64,000 nucleotides of DNA from Neolentinus lepideus HHB14362 ss-1 (Eukaryota > Basidiomycota > Agaricomycetes > Gloeophyllales > Gloeophyllaceae): assembly GCA_001632425.1 (NCBI GenBank), contig KV425617.1:6154-70153 (forward strand), given 5' to 3'. Of the stretch, positions 23,406-35,000 are shown in pieces. Every line of letters starts with the position of its first letter. Within the stretch, counting starts at the first letter, position 1. Position numbers and translations under genes: made by a program. The notes below the pieces were generated by a model. It was not told the origin of the DNA and made no database searches. It saw nothing but the letters and a program-made list of their open reading frames with translations.

Positions 23406-25743
23406 TTATGCGCCCTCAGGCTTGCTGTCTCCATTCGCCTTCTTCTCCCCACCCTCCATATGCGGTGGCCCGCCCCTCGTCAGGCCAGCTTGGCTCAAGC
23501 CTCGCGCCGCAAAACCTCCCCTGCCTCCCCTCCAACCCCTGCCGCCGCGGAAGGCATTGTCGCGCGGCTCACGGTCGGAAGCTTGTTTTACTTCCGGGAT
23601 GGTGTCTTTCAGTTTCTACAGGCGTGAGCATTCATCAGTCAGGTCCTTGTCATTAGCATTATAGTCAAACAATGGCGAACGTACCTCGGCGTGCTTCTCG
23701 AGTCCCGCCTTCATCGCCTCTTCATCCCCAAACTCGACGAACGCCATCTTCTGGTTCTTGCCAGCATAGCTCGCGGGATAGTGTACCCGAATGATCTAGA
23801 GTACACCCGCATTCTTTAATTACTCATCACAGACAATGACACATGACACTCACCCCATCTTTGGCCTCCCCAAAGAACTCCCTCAACTCGCCCTCATTCG
23901 CCGGCGTCTGGCTCCTCACAAACAGCGTCCATGGGTTCCTCGGCGGTCGCTTGCTTGTCGGCGTCCGCGCGCCTGTGCTCTCCGTCGCCGGCGACATCAT
24001 CCTCTCCGCTCCTTCAGATGTCGATGCCTCGGGAATATCAACGTTTGGTGTTGCTTTACCCGAGGTGGGTTTGGGTTGCTGAGGCTCAGTAGGCTCGGGC
24101 TCACCACCCTCCTTCTTTTCCGATGGCTCAGCGTCACCTGCTTTCTCTTTAGTCTCCCGCTCCGCCCGCTCGCGCTCCTTCTTCTCCTTCTTCTTCTCCT
24201 TCTTCCTGTCGTTCTTTTCCGAGGGTGTAGGTCCACCACTCGACGTCCCATTTGTTTTGTTTGCTGGTGTTTCCGCGCCCTCTCGAGGAGTATCTTTGCC
24301 TGATCGTGGTAGAGGTGTAGAAGTGGCGGATTTGTTGAGAGGGGCAGCTACGGGAGGGATGGGTGTGGAGGGCTTCGTAGCGGGAACCGAGTTGGGGTTT
24401 TGCGGCGCACCGACGGGAGCGGGTGTGTGAGAGGTGCCAACGGGTGTTGTGCGGCGGTACGCGTAGTTGAAGCCTATAGAATACGTGTTAAGATCAGATG
24501 AGGACGTAGTCCTGCATTTACGCACCTTGGCTCTTGATCTCCGCGCTCACTCTGCCCTCCTTGACGTCCAGTACGAGTGACCCATACGCAGCATCACACA
24601 AGTTCCAGTGCCAGCAGTTCTTCCACGCAGGCTCTTCTACGGCGGGCGCACCGGGAGGTCCAGTCTGGCCCTGGGGTGGGGGGATACGCTCGACGACGGA
24701 GAGGAACTTATCAAGGAGGACGCGCTGGTTTTCATCGATAACGATGTCGACCTGGGTTTTCACGCTTTCCCACACCTTGTCGAACGCTTCCTTACCACTA
24801 AGCAACTTCTGGCGGAAGCCCTTATAGTCGCCCTGAACCGAGAACTCGTTGTACGAGGTCGCGTAGCGGAAGTGCAGGCCCGCTGAGATTGTCAGGTCGG
24901 CTTTCAGGACGAGCGCGAGTTGGCTGATGATGCCCTCGCGTCCAGGCGACGCGTGCGTGACGAGGACGCGCGTCTCGGTCTGATCGAAGACGCGCTGGGC
25001 CGTGTCGACGAGCTCGCCGATCTGGAGCGCCGTCGTCCACATCGTGCCCTGCCCGCCAGCAATCGTCGCCGCGCCATCGCCATTGTCGAACATCTTGTGC
25101 GGGACGAGCGCGCCCCCGAGGCCAAGCAGGCGCAGTTTGACGCCACCGACGTCGATGAGTCGGGTTGTGGCCTCGTCGATCACGTGGAGGTTATCGACAG
25201 TGTACGTACCCGCGCGAAACTTTTCGAGTACGAGGACATCCTCGCACGCGCCCCAGACGGTGTAGACAGGCACAGTGAGCTTTATCTGGCCGGAAAGAAG
25301 GAGGGGGAATTCGGAGAGCATGGAGACGTTGACGGTCTGACGAATGTGAGCAGGTGGGTTTTGCGCCTCCAGCAGGTGGTTCCGCTGCGCCTGGGGGATG
25401 AGTGGCGAGTACATCGTCAAGTGGCGTAGTGTCCGGTCATTGATCCTCTCGAGACTCGACGCCTCTGGCGACTAGCATTAGAGTACACGTTCAATACAAT
25501 CTATACATGACTTCACTCACCAAAGAACCCGAAGTCACCGGTGTGGATAATGGCACTGGCATTCACCTCCCGCGCGAGGTCATTCAGGGCCGACAACCGA
25601 CCACGAATGTCGGCGATGCAGAGCAGCCTACCCTGCACGGTGTCGAGAACCTTTGTCTGAGTATTGACCTGCTGCGTTGGTCGTGGTAGCGGCGAGACAG
25701 CAGGGCGCGTAGAAGTGGACGCAGGACGAGAACTAGGCTGCAT
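23406..25743 (-). CDS. DUF2433 calcineurin-like phosphoesterase fused to RRM and RGG tail
   Basis: Five exons (25743-25521, 25464-24526, 24473-23854, 23795-23685, 23615-23406) encode 700 residues. Residues about 45-390 are the fungal DUF2433 metallophosphoesterase: LCIADIRGRLSALNDLA and IIHTGDFGFFEASSLERI carry the metal-binding Asp/Gly-Asp motifs, and LVTHASPGREG carries the later His. A Pro/Thr/Lys-rich, highly charged linker follows. Then comes an RNA-recognition-like domain from about residue 563 (NPWTLFVRSQTP ... KMAFVEFGDEEA), and the C-terminus is rich in RGG/RG (GGRGW, RGGRGGF). The substrate is unknown; the tail suggests an RNA-linked role. The ATG at 25743 follows a run of A and is the first in frame. 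Intron 1 uses the acceptor that yields FFEASS. Confidence 0.85.
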
Positions 25744-26886
25744 GTTTTTTTTTCTTGACAAAGAGGCAAGTGCTAAGCCACACAGGCCACAGCCAGCACG
25801 CCAAATTCGCACCGCCGGCATATCCCGCACTCTACTCGTGGCTTGTATTTACCACATTTACCTTCAACAAAGATCTTTTGTCTACCTATTGTCTGATGAA
25901 CGGTTTGTACTATATACCATGACATGGTATAACACTGCAGACAATTAAACAATCCAAAGTGTTTGCTAACTGCCACCTGGAGGAGGGTGAATTTTGAGGC
26001 CAACAAGATACATCCAGGTGCATCCTATGATCCAGGGAACAGGATCACATGAGCATCTCAGTTGGTGATGCATTGATGCATTATCAACAGCACATTACTG
26101 CTGAACCTGTGAAAGATTATATATCTTCACTCATCAGAACTGAAATGCCCAGTGCCACATCTACCTTTGTATTCATACCTGCCACCACTTTCATTGCTGA
26201 GGATGTACTGGAGTATGCTAAGCTGCTTTGGATGAAATTCTGGAGTAACCTGAATTCCAGCATTTTCTTGGAGGGAGGTGTGCCATTTGCAGAGGTAAGA
26301 ATAATGGTGTGGCACAAGTGGAGATCGATGAGCATGGACCTCAAATTCAAGCCTGGGATAGTTGTATCTACTATTCTTCTGTCTAAGTGACCCACCCGAT
26401 AAGCATAAAAGTATCTGAGGACCTTTAAGGGTGTCCAGTGCAGCCTTATTCTCGATTCTCGACAGTCGAGCGGACGTCGGGCCTTGCCGTTTGAGGCTTT
26501 GCCGCATCGGAGTTTGGACTTGCCGTGTGACTGATGTGTGACAAAATGTTTGTAACTCCTGAGCATAACTCTCCCGCACTCGTAGCATTAGATATTGAAT
26601 TGCAACAAAAATATAATCATGTTCGCAGGATGACAACGCATGATCGCATATAACCCGATCATGAAAATGTTGAGCACAGCCGACGCTGTATGGCGATTTA
26701 CAGGAATTTTTGCAACTCCCCTCCAACCAATGAGATCGCATCGCATGTGATTATGAGATTACCCCGGACGCGGGGTAGCAGCCGGGTATTCGACGTTTTT
26801 AAATATACCAGTCGAGCGCCAACTGTCCTGCTGTACCCCAGGGTTCTTGCGCACCCTCAAAAAGATCTGGTTCATTTCTCTCCGCC
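25744..26886. other. Intergenic region between divergent genes
   Basis: This is the 5' region of both the DUF2433 gene (minus) and the acyl-CoA dehydrogenase gene (plus). A 113-codon plus-strand frame beginning with ATG (26049-26390) and an overlapping minus-strand frame (26127-26741) are open, but neither shows a recognisable family or splice pattern. An orphan gene cannot be excluded. The last 150 bp contain TTTAAATATACC at 26808, a possible TATA-like element. Confidence 0.4.
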
Positions 26887-28436
26887 ATGTCTGCACGGTT
26901 ACGGTTTCTGAAGCCAGCTACTCGTCTTGCTAGACAGACGTCTCAAGCGTCCAGAGCTTTCTCCTGCTCCGCAAGCCGGGCGTCGGAGCTGAACTCGTTG
27001 CACACCTTCACGGATGAGGAGAACATGCTGCGCGAGTCTGGTGAGTGCGATACTCATTAACAGTAACACGGCGGCAGTTACTGAACAGAAGGTCAGTCCA
27101 GCGGTTCGCCCAGGACATGGTTGCGCCGAAAGTCAGAGAGATGGACGAGGCCGAGATGATGGATCGAGGAATTATCAAAGGACTCTTTGAACAAGGGGTG
27201 CGCCCACCCCGTCATCCTCATCTCAGACCTGGCATATGTCTCACACACGTTACATTCATCGCTAGCTCATGGGCATCGAGACGAGCGCGGACCACGGCGG
27301 CGCTGAGTCCTCCTTCACCGCGGCCATCATCGCCATCGAAGAGCTCGCCCGCGTCGACCCGTCCGTCTCCGTCCTCTGCGACGTGCACAACACGCTCGTC
27401 AACACCATTTTCCGAAAATACGCTACGAAAGAGCAGCAGGACAAGTGGCTGCCGCAGCTGGCCGAGTCGCAACTCGGCTCGTTCTGCTTGTCAGAGCCGG
27501 CGTCGGGGTCGGACGCGTTCGCGCTGCAGACGCGGGCGAAGAAAGACGGGAGTCATTGGATAATTAATGGCTCGAAGATGTGGATCACGAACTCGTACGA
27601 GGCTGAGATCTTCCTCATCTTCGCCAACGTACGTCCCGCACCCGCCAACTCTGAGCCCGAGTGACTGCTCATTCCCATAATAGGTTGACCCAAGCAAAGG
27701 CTACAAGGGCATCACCTGCTTCGTCGCGACCAAGGACATGGGCATCCAGATCGCGAAGAAGGAGCAGAAGCTCGGCATCCGCGCGTCGTCGACGTGCACG
27801 CTCAACTTCGATGACCTAAAAGTCCCGGAGGAGAACGTCATCGGCGAGGTTGGGCAGGGCTACAAGATCGCCATCGAGATCCTAAACGAGGGCGAGTATC
27901 CTCTCACGACATGAGATGACTGAGACTGAGACTGAAATTGCATCCCCTAGGCCGCGTCGGCATCGCCGCGCAGATGGTCGGCCTCGCGCAGGGCGCGTTC
28001 GACAAATCCGTGCCATACACTTACGAGCGCAAACAGTTCGGGCAGCCCATTGGCACCTTCCAGGGTATGGCGCATCAAATCGCTGCTGCGGCAGTCGATA
28101 TCGAGGCCGCGCGTCTCTTAACCTACAATGCAGCGAGACGGAAGGAGGAGGGCAAGAATTTCGTGAAGGAGGCGGCGATGGCAAAGTATTACAGTAGTAT
28201 TGTTGCGCAGCGGGTCGCTGGGAGTGCGATTGAATGGGCGGGTGGGGTAGGTTTTACGAGGGAGACGGGGATTGAGAAATATTGGCGGGATTCGAAGATC
28301 GTAAGTGGTTATGTTTTTATTCTGTTTTTGGAGAGTGAGGAGGCTGACTGGCATGTTGTAGGGAGCTATCTACGAAGGCACATCAAACATCCAGCTTAAT
28401 ACTATTGCTAAATTTATTCAGAAGGAATATTCATAG
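26887..28436 (+). CDS. ACADSB: Short/branched-chain acyl-CoA dehydrogenase, mitochondrial
   Basis: FAD enzyme that introduces the alpha-beta double bond into short branched acyl-CoAs (isoleucine breakdown) and passes electrons to ETF. Six exons (26887-27040, 27097-27197, 27266-27628, 27684-27891, 27951-28300, 28362-28436) encode 416 residues. The start is an Arg/Ser/Ala-rich mitochondrial presequence ([17 protein letters not shown]). Family signatures are [16 protein letters not shown] with [17 protein letters not shown], and [17 protein letters not shown]. The C-terminal [15 protein letters not shown] contains the catalytic Glu typical of this subfamily. The intron at 27892-27950 needs a GC donor (GCGAGT) to keep the conserved [11 protein letters not shown] intact. 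It could also act on other short acyl-CoAs. Confidence 0.9.
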
Positions 28437-28542
28437 CGGACCCCGCACTCACCTTGCATTCTCATGGGATGTATTGTATATACAATTGTATCATTACTAG
28501 CAAGATAAATATCAAGGTATCACGCCTTGTTTCCTCAAAATA

Positions 28543-29889
28543 TCAGTACTTTTTTTGTGATGCGACGGACATCAAAACAGCTTCGTAAATCGTCCAGCCG
28601 ATGGCGGAGCTCAGGACTTTGCGCCCGATGCGGAGGGAGACGCCATCGAAGAAACCAGCGACACCGCGTTGCTGTGGATACATCAAATTCGCTCAGTAAC
28701 CTGCAACTTGAAGTGAAGACGTACTCTCAGTATAGTTTTGATAGTAGTGAGCATGCCGTGGTAGCGCTCTTCGGAGCGTACTTGGACTTTAGTCTGCAGA
28801 TCCACGTTTGTCAGCTCAAATACAATGCAATACAAGCATCGGAAGACGACACCTTAATAACATCAAATGGATGCGTGCTCAATGTCGCAAGCGCTCCCGC
28901 AGACGCAGCCGCCGCGCTATGCATCAGCGACGAAGTACCCGCGGACGCCAATGGCACAGCTCTGTCTGCGAAATGGCATCATCTACAATTGTAGCATGCA
29001 ACAACCATTCTGCCACATACTCATCTCCCGCTTGAGCCCCTCGTAGAAGACGACGAACAGCCCAGCGTACGGCGCATCCCGGAGGGCCGACGCCGCGAAC
29101 CCGCGGAGGAGCTCAGACGGACCCGCACGAAATATAGCGCTGACGGAGCCGAGGAAGCTGTCGTACCTGTACATGCCGCTCTAGCGAGATGCGCAAGGAT
29201 TAGTCGCTGTATGCGAGCGCAGGCTATAGCGCGCGGACCTCAAAGCGCGCTTTGAGCACGGAGAACGGGTTCAGGACGAACCCCGCGGCGACGCGCGTCG
29301 TGGCGCCGGCGAGAAGGTTGCCTTGGCTGTTGAGCTGGGGAAGGACAGAGCCTTTGCGGTGGGCGGGCGGGGCGGCGAAGTAGGGGACGGTGGCGAGCGC
29401 GGTGCGGGTTGCGTTGAGGCCTGTCATGTATAGTGCGATCCCGGGCACATTTCTGTGATGGAATGTTAACGGGTCATGGAGGATGGTAGGGAGGGCATGT
29501 ACCTTGCCATAGTTGCGGTGGTGCCGCGCCAGAGGCCTAGTGGGCCTTCGCAGGCTACGACATTCCGCGCGACGTAAAGGATTCGGGGTCTACTCCAGTT
29601 CAGGTTAGATAACGACGGCAGAAGTTACAATGCATTCCAACGTGCACGAACCTTTTATCTGGGACATTGTCACCCTGCTGCAATCGTGTCTTCAGCAGGT
29701 CAACTGTGTACAGGAAGAATTAACATTCAGCCTCGATGACACGGAGTGCTCGGACAGGCGTACGTGGCTGGAGAGAGATGCTCGACGCAAAGCCTGACAG
29801 TGCACCTACAAGTGGTGAGTGTTGTGAAATACGCTGGTGGTGGAGGGACCTTAATTACCAGAGAGCAGATGTAACCCGACATCGCCCAT
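28543..29889 (-). CDS. HEM25: Mitochondrial glycine carrier (SLC25A38/Hem25)
   Basis: Inner-membrane carrier that imports glycine for 5-aminolevulinate synthesis, the first step of heme biosynthesis. Nine exons (29889-29859, 29805-29764, 29703-29652, 29589-29503, 29452-29239, 29180-29021, 28965-28853, 28793-28725, 28671-28543) encode 298 residues, the standard carrier size. Three carrier repeats are visible with their PxD/E motifs: SLQPLDLLKTRLQQG, FVLNPFSVLKARFE and LSTHPFDVIKTKVQ. Subfamily hallmarks are RNVPGIALYMTGL, GATTRVAAGF, SALRDAPYAGLFVVFYEGLK and GVSLRIGRKVLSSAIGWTIYE. The first three exons are very short (31, 42 and 52 nt) and easily missed. It is divergent from KGD4. Confidence 0.92.
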
Positions 29890-30051
29890 AGAAACTTGGT
29901 AGAAACTGGTATGAATCCGAACCTGTCCGAAGGCCAACAACGCGACTCCCACGCAGTGTGATCCGCTTCGCTACGCATACCAGCCTCTTCGCACGCGTTT
30001 CCCCGAATCCGGATACATCTCTCACTTACACACAAGCCACATTCAAGCACG
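29890..30051. promoter_or_regulatory. 162-bp divergent promoter, glycine carrier and KGD4
   Basis: The two ATGs face away from each other with only 162 bp between them, so both transcripts must start inside this short region. No factor site can be assigned with confidence. The gene pair serves linked mitochondrial pathways (see findings). Confidence 0.6.
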
Positions 30052-30535
30052 ATGCACCCCTCCCTCCGCGTCGCGTCCGCAAAGGTGCACCAGCCCCTCA
30101 TCAAGTTCGTTGGAAGGCGCGTCTGGCCCAGCTGTACGTCCGTCTCCTCGTCGCTGACTTTAATTCGACTAACCGCCACCCTCCAGCACCCGAGCCCCCG
30201 CACGCCCACCCAGCAGCCCCCGCCGACCTAAAGGAGCACTTTGCCGACTTCCTCAAAAAGTTCCAGTCTTCCAACCCACAACCCCACCCCGCAGCCCCCG
30301 CTGGCCTCGCACTGAGTCAGAAGAAACTGGCCGCACCGAGCGGCGTGAACGTCCAGAGCGTGCAGCACTACGCCGAGTTCTGGGAGGCCCCGTCGCAATT
30401 CTGGAGCCCGCGCGTGAGGACGCTCGAGGACTGGGAGATTGACGCGGTGCAGGTGCGTGCTTCGTTTGGTGGGCATACGTATACGAGATTGATTCGTGCG
30501 TGCGATCGTAGACGGGAGGCGCTTCATTGCGGTAG
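30052..30535 (+). CDS. KGD4: 2-oxoglutarate dehydrogenase subunit 4 (KGD4/YMR31/MRPS36)
   Basis: Small adaptor that tethers the E3 component (lipoamide dehydrogenase) to the 2-oxoglutarate dehydrogenase core in the mitochondrial matrix; once misassigned as ribosomal protein MRPS36/Ymr-31. Three exons (30052-30133, 30187-30452, 30512-30535) encode 123 residues. The N-terminus MHPSLRVASAKVHQPLIKFV is the conserved targeting and binding segment, PHAHPAAPADL is the typical His/Pro motif, and the C-terminal FWEAPSQFWSPRVRTLEDWE ends in the family signature GGASLR. The last exon is 24 nt long. It converges on the proteasome gene with 132 bp between stop codons. Confidence 0.85.
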
Positions 30536-30667
30536 CATTTCGTGCACTAGATTATAGATGTGTTTCATATAATCCTTACTTTGCTTTCCAACGTACCCAC
30601 CCATTCCTATTGAGTTCGCCGAGCAGCAGATGCAATCACAAAACAGCATGGCATTCCACAGCGCAGC

Positions 30668-31917
30668 CTAATCCTTCTCCGCATACGCCAGTAAGTGCCT
30701 CTCCACCTCCGCCTCGTCCATCACGCGCCACTGCCCGCGCGTCTTCGGGCTCTCCTCCTCCGCGTCCGACACGATCCCGATCTCCACCTCCCCCGCCTTG
30801 AAATCCGTCGCATGCACCGTTGAGATCGCCTCGATCGCCATCTGCTCCAAACTCGTCAGCCCATCCCTCGTCCCTAATCCCCCGTGTAAGAAAGCTAAGC
30901 TCATTAAAGCCACGCACCTCAACCACCTCCGCCCGCCCCAACGTCTTCCCTGCCGCCACGGGCTCATCGGCGCCCTTTCCCCCGTCGAGCTTCTTCCACT
31001 TCTTTTCGAGGTGGTTCATCGCCTCTTGCTGCTTCTGCCCCGCAGCGGTCGCGTGGAAGCCGACGAAGTACCCTGCAGGGTCGAGCTTGAAGACCTGCGG
31101 GCCGAGCTCGGGGTCGGTGCCGATGAGGATCGTCGCTGTAGACGTAGGCATGCGTTACTCAGGACATACACACTCACGCATAGGGAGACGTACAGATGCC
31201 CAAGGGCCGCATGGCGGCGCGCTGGGTGTAGACTTGGTTGATGTTGGCGAGGCGGCGCGCGAGGGCGTCGGGCGTGATTTCGTAGCCGTATTTGTAGCGG
31301 AAGTCGGCGGCCTCTGATCGGGCGCGGGAGATTTGGGCACGGGCGTCAGCTGGAGGTGGCGGTGGTGGTGCGGACATGCGCAGAACGGGACGTGTGAATG
31401 GAAGTGAATCAGTGACGGGGAACGGAGTGGGTTGTGAGGAAGAGATGGGTGTGAGCTAAATGTGTAATTGGACGAGTAAGGACGCACCGATGAGCCCGGT
31501 CATGACGCAGCCTATTGTGGGGGTGATGCTGAACAGGTGGGTGACTGTTGAAGCATCAAGGAGTTTATCCTGCAAGACACAAGCCCGCGATTCAATAAAG
31601 GCATGAAGCAAGGGTACGTCGGACTCACGGGGACTTTCTTCTGCGTGATCACGACTGCGGTGTCCTTCCCCCGCACGGCGATGGAGGTGTGCCCGGAGCC
31701 TGAGATGGCTTTGAACGCATATTCTGTAGCGCACAGTGCATTCGCGACCTATTGGTTAGATATCTGTGTTTCTGGAGGACGGATGGATGCGCGCACCGAC
31801 TTGGTACAGCCGTCCTTCGGGGGAGAATACTGTGAGATACCTGCCTCGTAATATAAATCAATGTCTGGTCTCTCGCTCTGATAATTGAACACACCGGTCG
31901 TAAGAGGTCCTGGACAT
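30668..31917 (-). CDS. SCL1: 20S proteasome subunit alpha1 (SCL1/PSMA6)
   Basis: Structural subunit of the alpha ring that gates the 20S proteasome. Seven exons (31917-31895, 31840-31797, 31723-31629, 31569-31488, 31349-31194, 31135-30918, 30841-30668) encode 263 residues. The first exon is only 23 nt. The joined N-terminus gives the alpha-subunit signature [20 protein letters not shown] and then [18 protein letters not shown]. Alpha1 identity is supported by [20 protein letters not shown] and [19 protein letters not shown]. The C-terminal region carries [19 protein letters not shown]. The last intron acceptor (before ATGGCGATCG) is the least certain junction. It is divergent from the RNA polymerase III gene. 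Confidence 0.92.
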
Positions 31918-32096
31918 AGCTGCGAGTAAGGGAAGGTGTTATGGGCGGTACATTGGACGCGCAATGCTTGACGCGTCTCAAACACGCGCAAGCATGTCCA
32001 CGTGGGAGCCACGCGAGCAAAAGATCAGATCTGACTCGATCATTTCGTCCGTATATTGATTGACTTTTGAGTCCTGGGTCGCGGAGGGCAGTCAAG
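31918..32096. promoter_or_regulatory. 179-bp divergent promoter, proteasome alpha1 and RNA polymerase III
   Basis: The two genes start back to back 179 bp apart. The interval contains an ACGCGT box (31971-31976) and a perfect CACGTG E-box (31999-32004). Whether these are used is unknown. Confidence 0.55.
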
Positions 32097-35000
32097 ATGA
32101 AGGAGAGCGTGTCGCATCAGGCGCCAAAGGTCATGTAAGTGCATTCTGGCTATAACATCAGGCGTGTGTTTATCTATATATCTACAGCAAGAAACTCCAG
32201 TTCAGCTTGCTCAATGCCCAGGATGTCGTCAAAGTCTCCGAATTCGAGGTCACCCACCGCGACCTGTACACCGCGTCCGACAGGGCACCGGTGATGAATG
32301 GGGTGTTGGACCGCAGATTGGTGTGTGCTGGTATGGTAAGTACAAAAATCGGGTGTTGACGTTGTATGTTAGGGCACGTCGGAGAAGAACGCATTCTGCG
32401 AGACTTGCGGGCTGAACTCGGTCGACTGTGTCGGGCATTACGCTTATATCAAGCTAGTTCTTCCTGTTTTTCATATCGGGTACTTTAAGCATACGATTGG
32501 TATCCTGCAATGTATATGCAAGGTGCGCCCTCCATCTATCCCACCTATCACTCTATTCTAATGACATCCCAGTCCTGCGCCCGCGTCCTCCTGGAAGAAC
32601 CCGACCGGCGCACTTTCCTCAAACGATTTCGCCGCTCGAACCTCGAGAACTATCAGCGCCAGTCCATCACGAAAGCCCTCAACACCCTCGCCAGGAAGAC
32701 CGTGTACTGCCCGTACTGCGGCGCGACGAATGGAACGGTGAAGAAGACGAGCGCGCTGAAGATTGTTCATGATAAGTTCAGGGCGAAGAAGACGGCGGAG
32801 GAGATGGAAAGATGGAAGGGCACGTTTCAGAAGGCGGTGGAGGCGCAGAAGGAGCTGGGCATATACGTGAACAAGGCGGTGCATGAGGAGCTGAACCCGT
32901 TGAAGGTGTTGGATTTATTCAAGCGGATATCGGATGAGGTGAGTAAGGTTTCCGCCCCGGTGAGTGATATTCAGTGAGAAATCTGACACTCTGTAGGACT
33001 GCGAACTCCTTGGCCTAAGGCCTGAATTCGGTCGGCCTGAGGAGTACATCTGGCAGTACATTTCGGTTCCACCGGTTTGTATCAGGCCCTCAGTTGCCCA
33101 AGACGGCGCCTCGAACGAAGACGACTTGACCGTCAAGCTCACCGAAATAGTCTTCACCAACGCACTCATCAAGAAAGGCCTCACCACGGGCACGCCCACT
33201 CCCCAGCTCATGGCACGTCCCACCTCCCTCTCACCTTATCTCATCTCCGCCACCCACTAACAAACACGCCAGGAACAATGGGACTTTCTCCAACTCTCCG
33301 TCGCGATGTACATCAACTCCGAGACGCCAGGGATCCCCTCGCAGCCGGGGCAGCGCCCCATCCGCGGGTTCTGCCAGCGGCTCAAGGGCAAGCAGGGCCG
33401 CTTCCGGGGCAACCTCTCGGGCAAGCGCGTCGACTTCTCCGGGCGCACGGTCATCTCGCCCGATCCGAACCTGCGCATCGACGAGGTCGCGGTGCCCGAG
33501 CGCGTCGCGAAGATTCTGACGTACCCTGAGCGCGTCACGCAGCATAATATTGAGGTGCTGAGGCGCGCGGTGAGAAATGGGTGCGATGTGCATCCCGGGG
33601 CGAATTATGTTACGGCGGGGAATAGTGGGTTTAAGAAGTTTTTGAAGTTTGGGAACCGGGGGGCGATTGCGGAGGGGTTGAGGGTTGGGGATGTGGTGGA
33701 GAGACATATTGTGGATGGGGATATTGTACTGTTTAATCGGCAGCCGAGTTTGCATAGGGTGAGTCGTGGGTTGATGGTCTTTGAGTACTGGGGCTGACGT
33801 TTTATAGTTGTCGATTATGAGCCACAGGGTATGTATGTGTCATGACCGCTCATATGTGCAGAGTGTGATGTTGCAAGATATAGGTGAAAGTCAGACCGTG
33901 GCGGTCGTTCCGTCTAAACGAATGTGTTTGTACGCCGTACAATGCCGACTTTGACGGCGACGAGATGAACCTTCGTGAGTCCCCCCCTTATCAGTTTTCC
34001 CGGTATTGACATGGGCCACCTGCGCCCCTGTCCTGTCCAGACGTGCCCCAGACGGAGGAAGCCCGCACCGAAGCCCTCGAACTCATGAACGTCAAATACG
34101 GCATCGTCTCCCCGCGCAACGGCGAGCCCGTCATCGCCGCGATCCAGGACTTCATCACCGCTTCCTGGCTCATCTCGCGCAAGGACCAATTCTTCGATCG
34201 CCGCCAGTTCACTCAGATATGCTCGTACTTTGGCGACGCGAATATGCAGATCGACGTACCCCAACCTACGATATGGAAGCCTGTGCGCCTGTGGACGGGT
34301 AAGCAGGTGTTCAACGTGCTGATGAAGCCGAACAGGGAGAGTAAGATCCTGGTGAATGTGGAGACGAAGTGTAATAAGGAGGAAAAACCGAGGGCGGAGG
34401 CGTATCCGAAGGGGATGAAGCCCGCGAGCGATTTGAGTCCGAATGATGGGTGGCTGGTGGTGGTGAATAGCGAGATTATGTGTGGCGTGATGGATAAGGC
34501 GACGCTGGGGAGTGGGAAGAAGAAGAGTATATTCGGGGTTATATTGCGAGACTATGGGCCGCATGAGGCGGCCCTGGCGATGAACAAGGTCGCAAAGCTC
34601 TGTGCGCGGTGGCTAGGTGCGTGTATATGCCCCGTTTTCTCGAGGTGAGTGTAAGCTGACGAGTATGGTTGATAGCGAACTTTGGGTTCTCGCTCGGGAT
34701 CAACGACGTCATGCCCGGGCCCATACTTTCGCAGAAGAAGGACACACTGGTCGAGAGGGCCTACGCTGCATGTCTGGACCTCATCGCTCAGGCGAAGAAG
34801 GGAAAGCTAGAGAACAAGCCCGGGTGTAATCAGGATCAGACGCTCGAGGCACTGATTTCTGCTGTCTTGTCTAAGGTGCGCGACGAGTGCGGTGAGACGT
34901 GTATGGCGGAGCTCAGTCGGCACAATTCGCCGCTCATCATGGCGACGTGTGGGTCCAAGGGTACGTTCGGTTGTAGTGTTGTTCGTCTGTTGTTGATGTT

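Noticed and set aside
26127..26741. 204-codon minus-strand frame upstream of the acyl-CoA dehydrogenase
   Set aside because: No recognisable domain, overlaps another open frame on the opposite strand, and composition is like neighbouring noncoding DNA.
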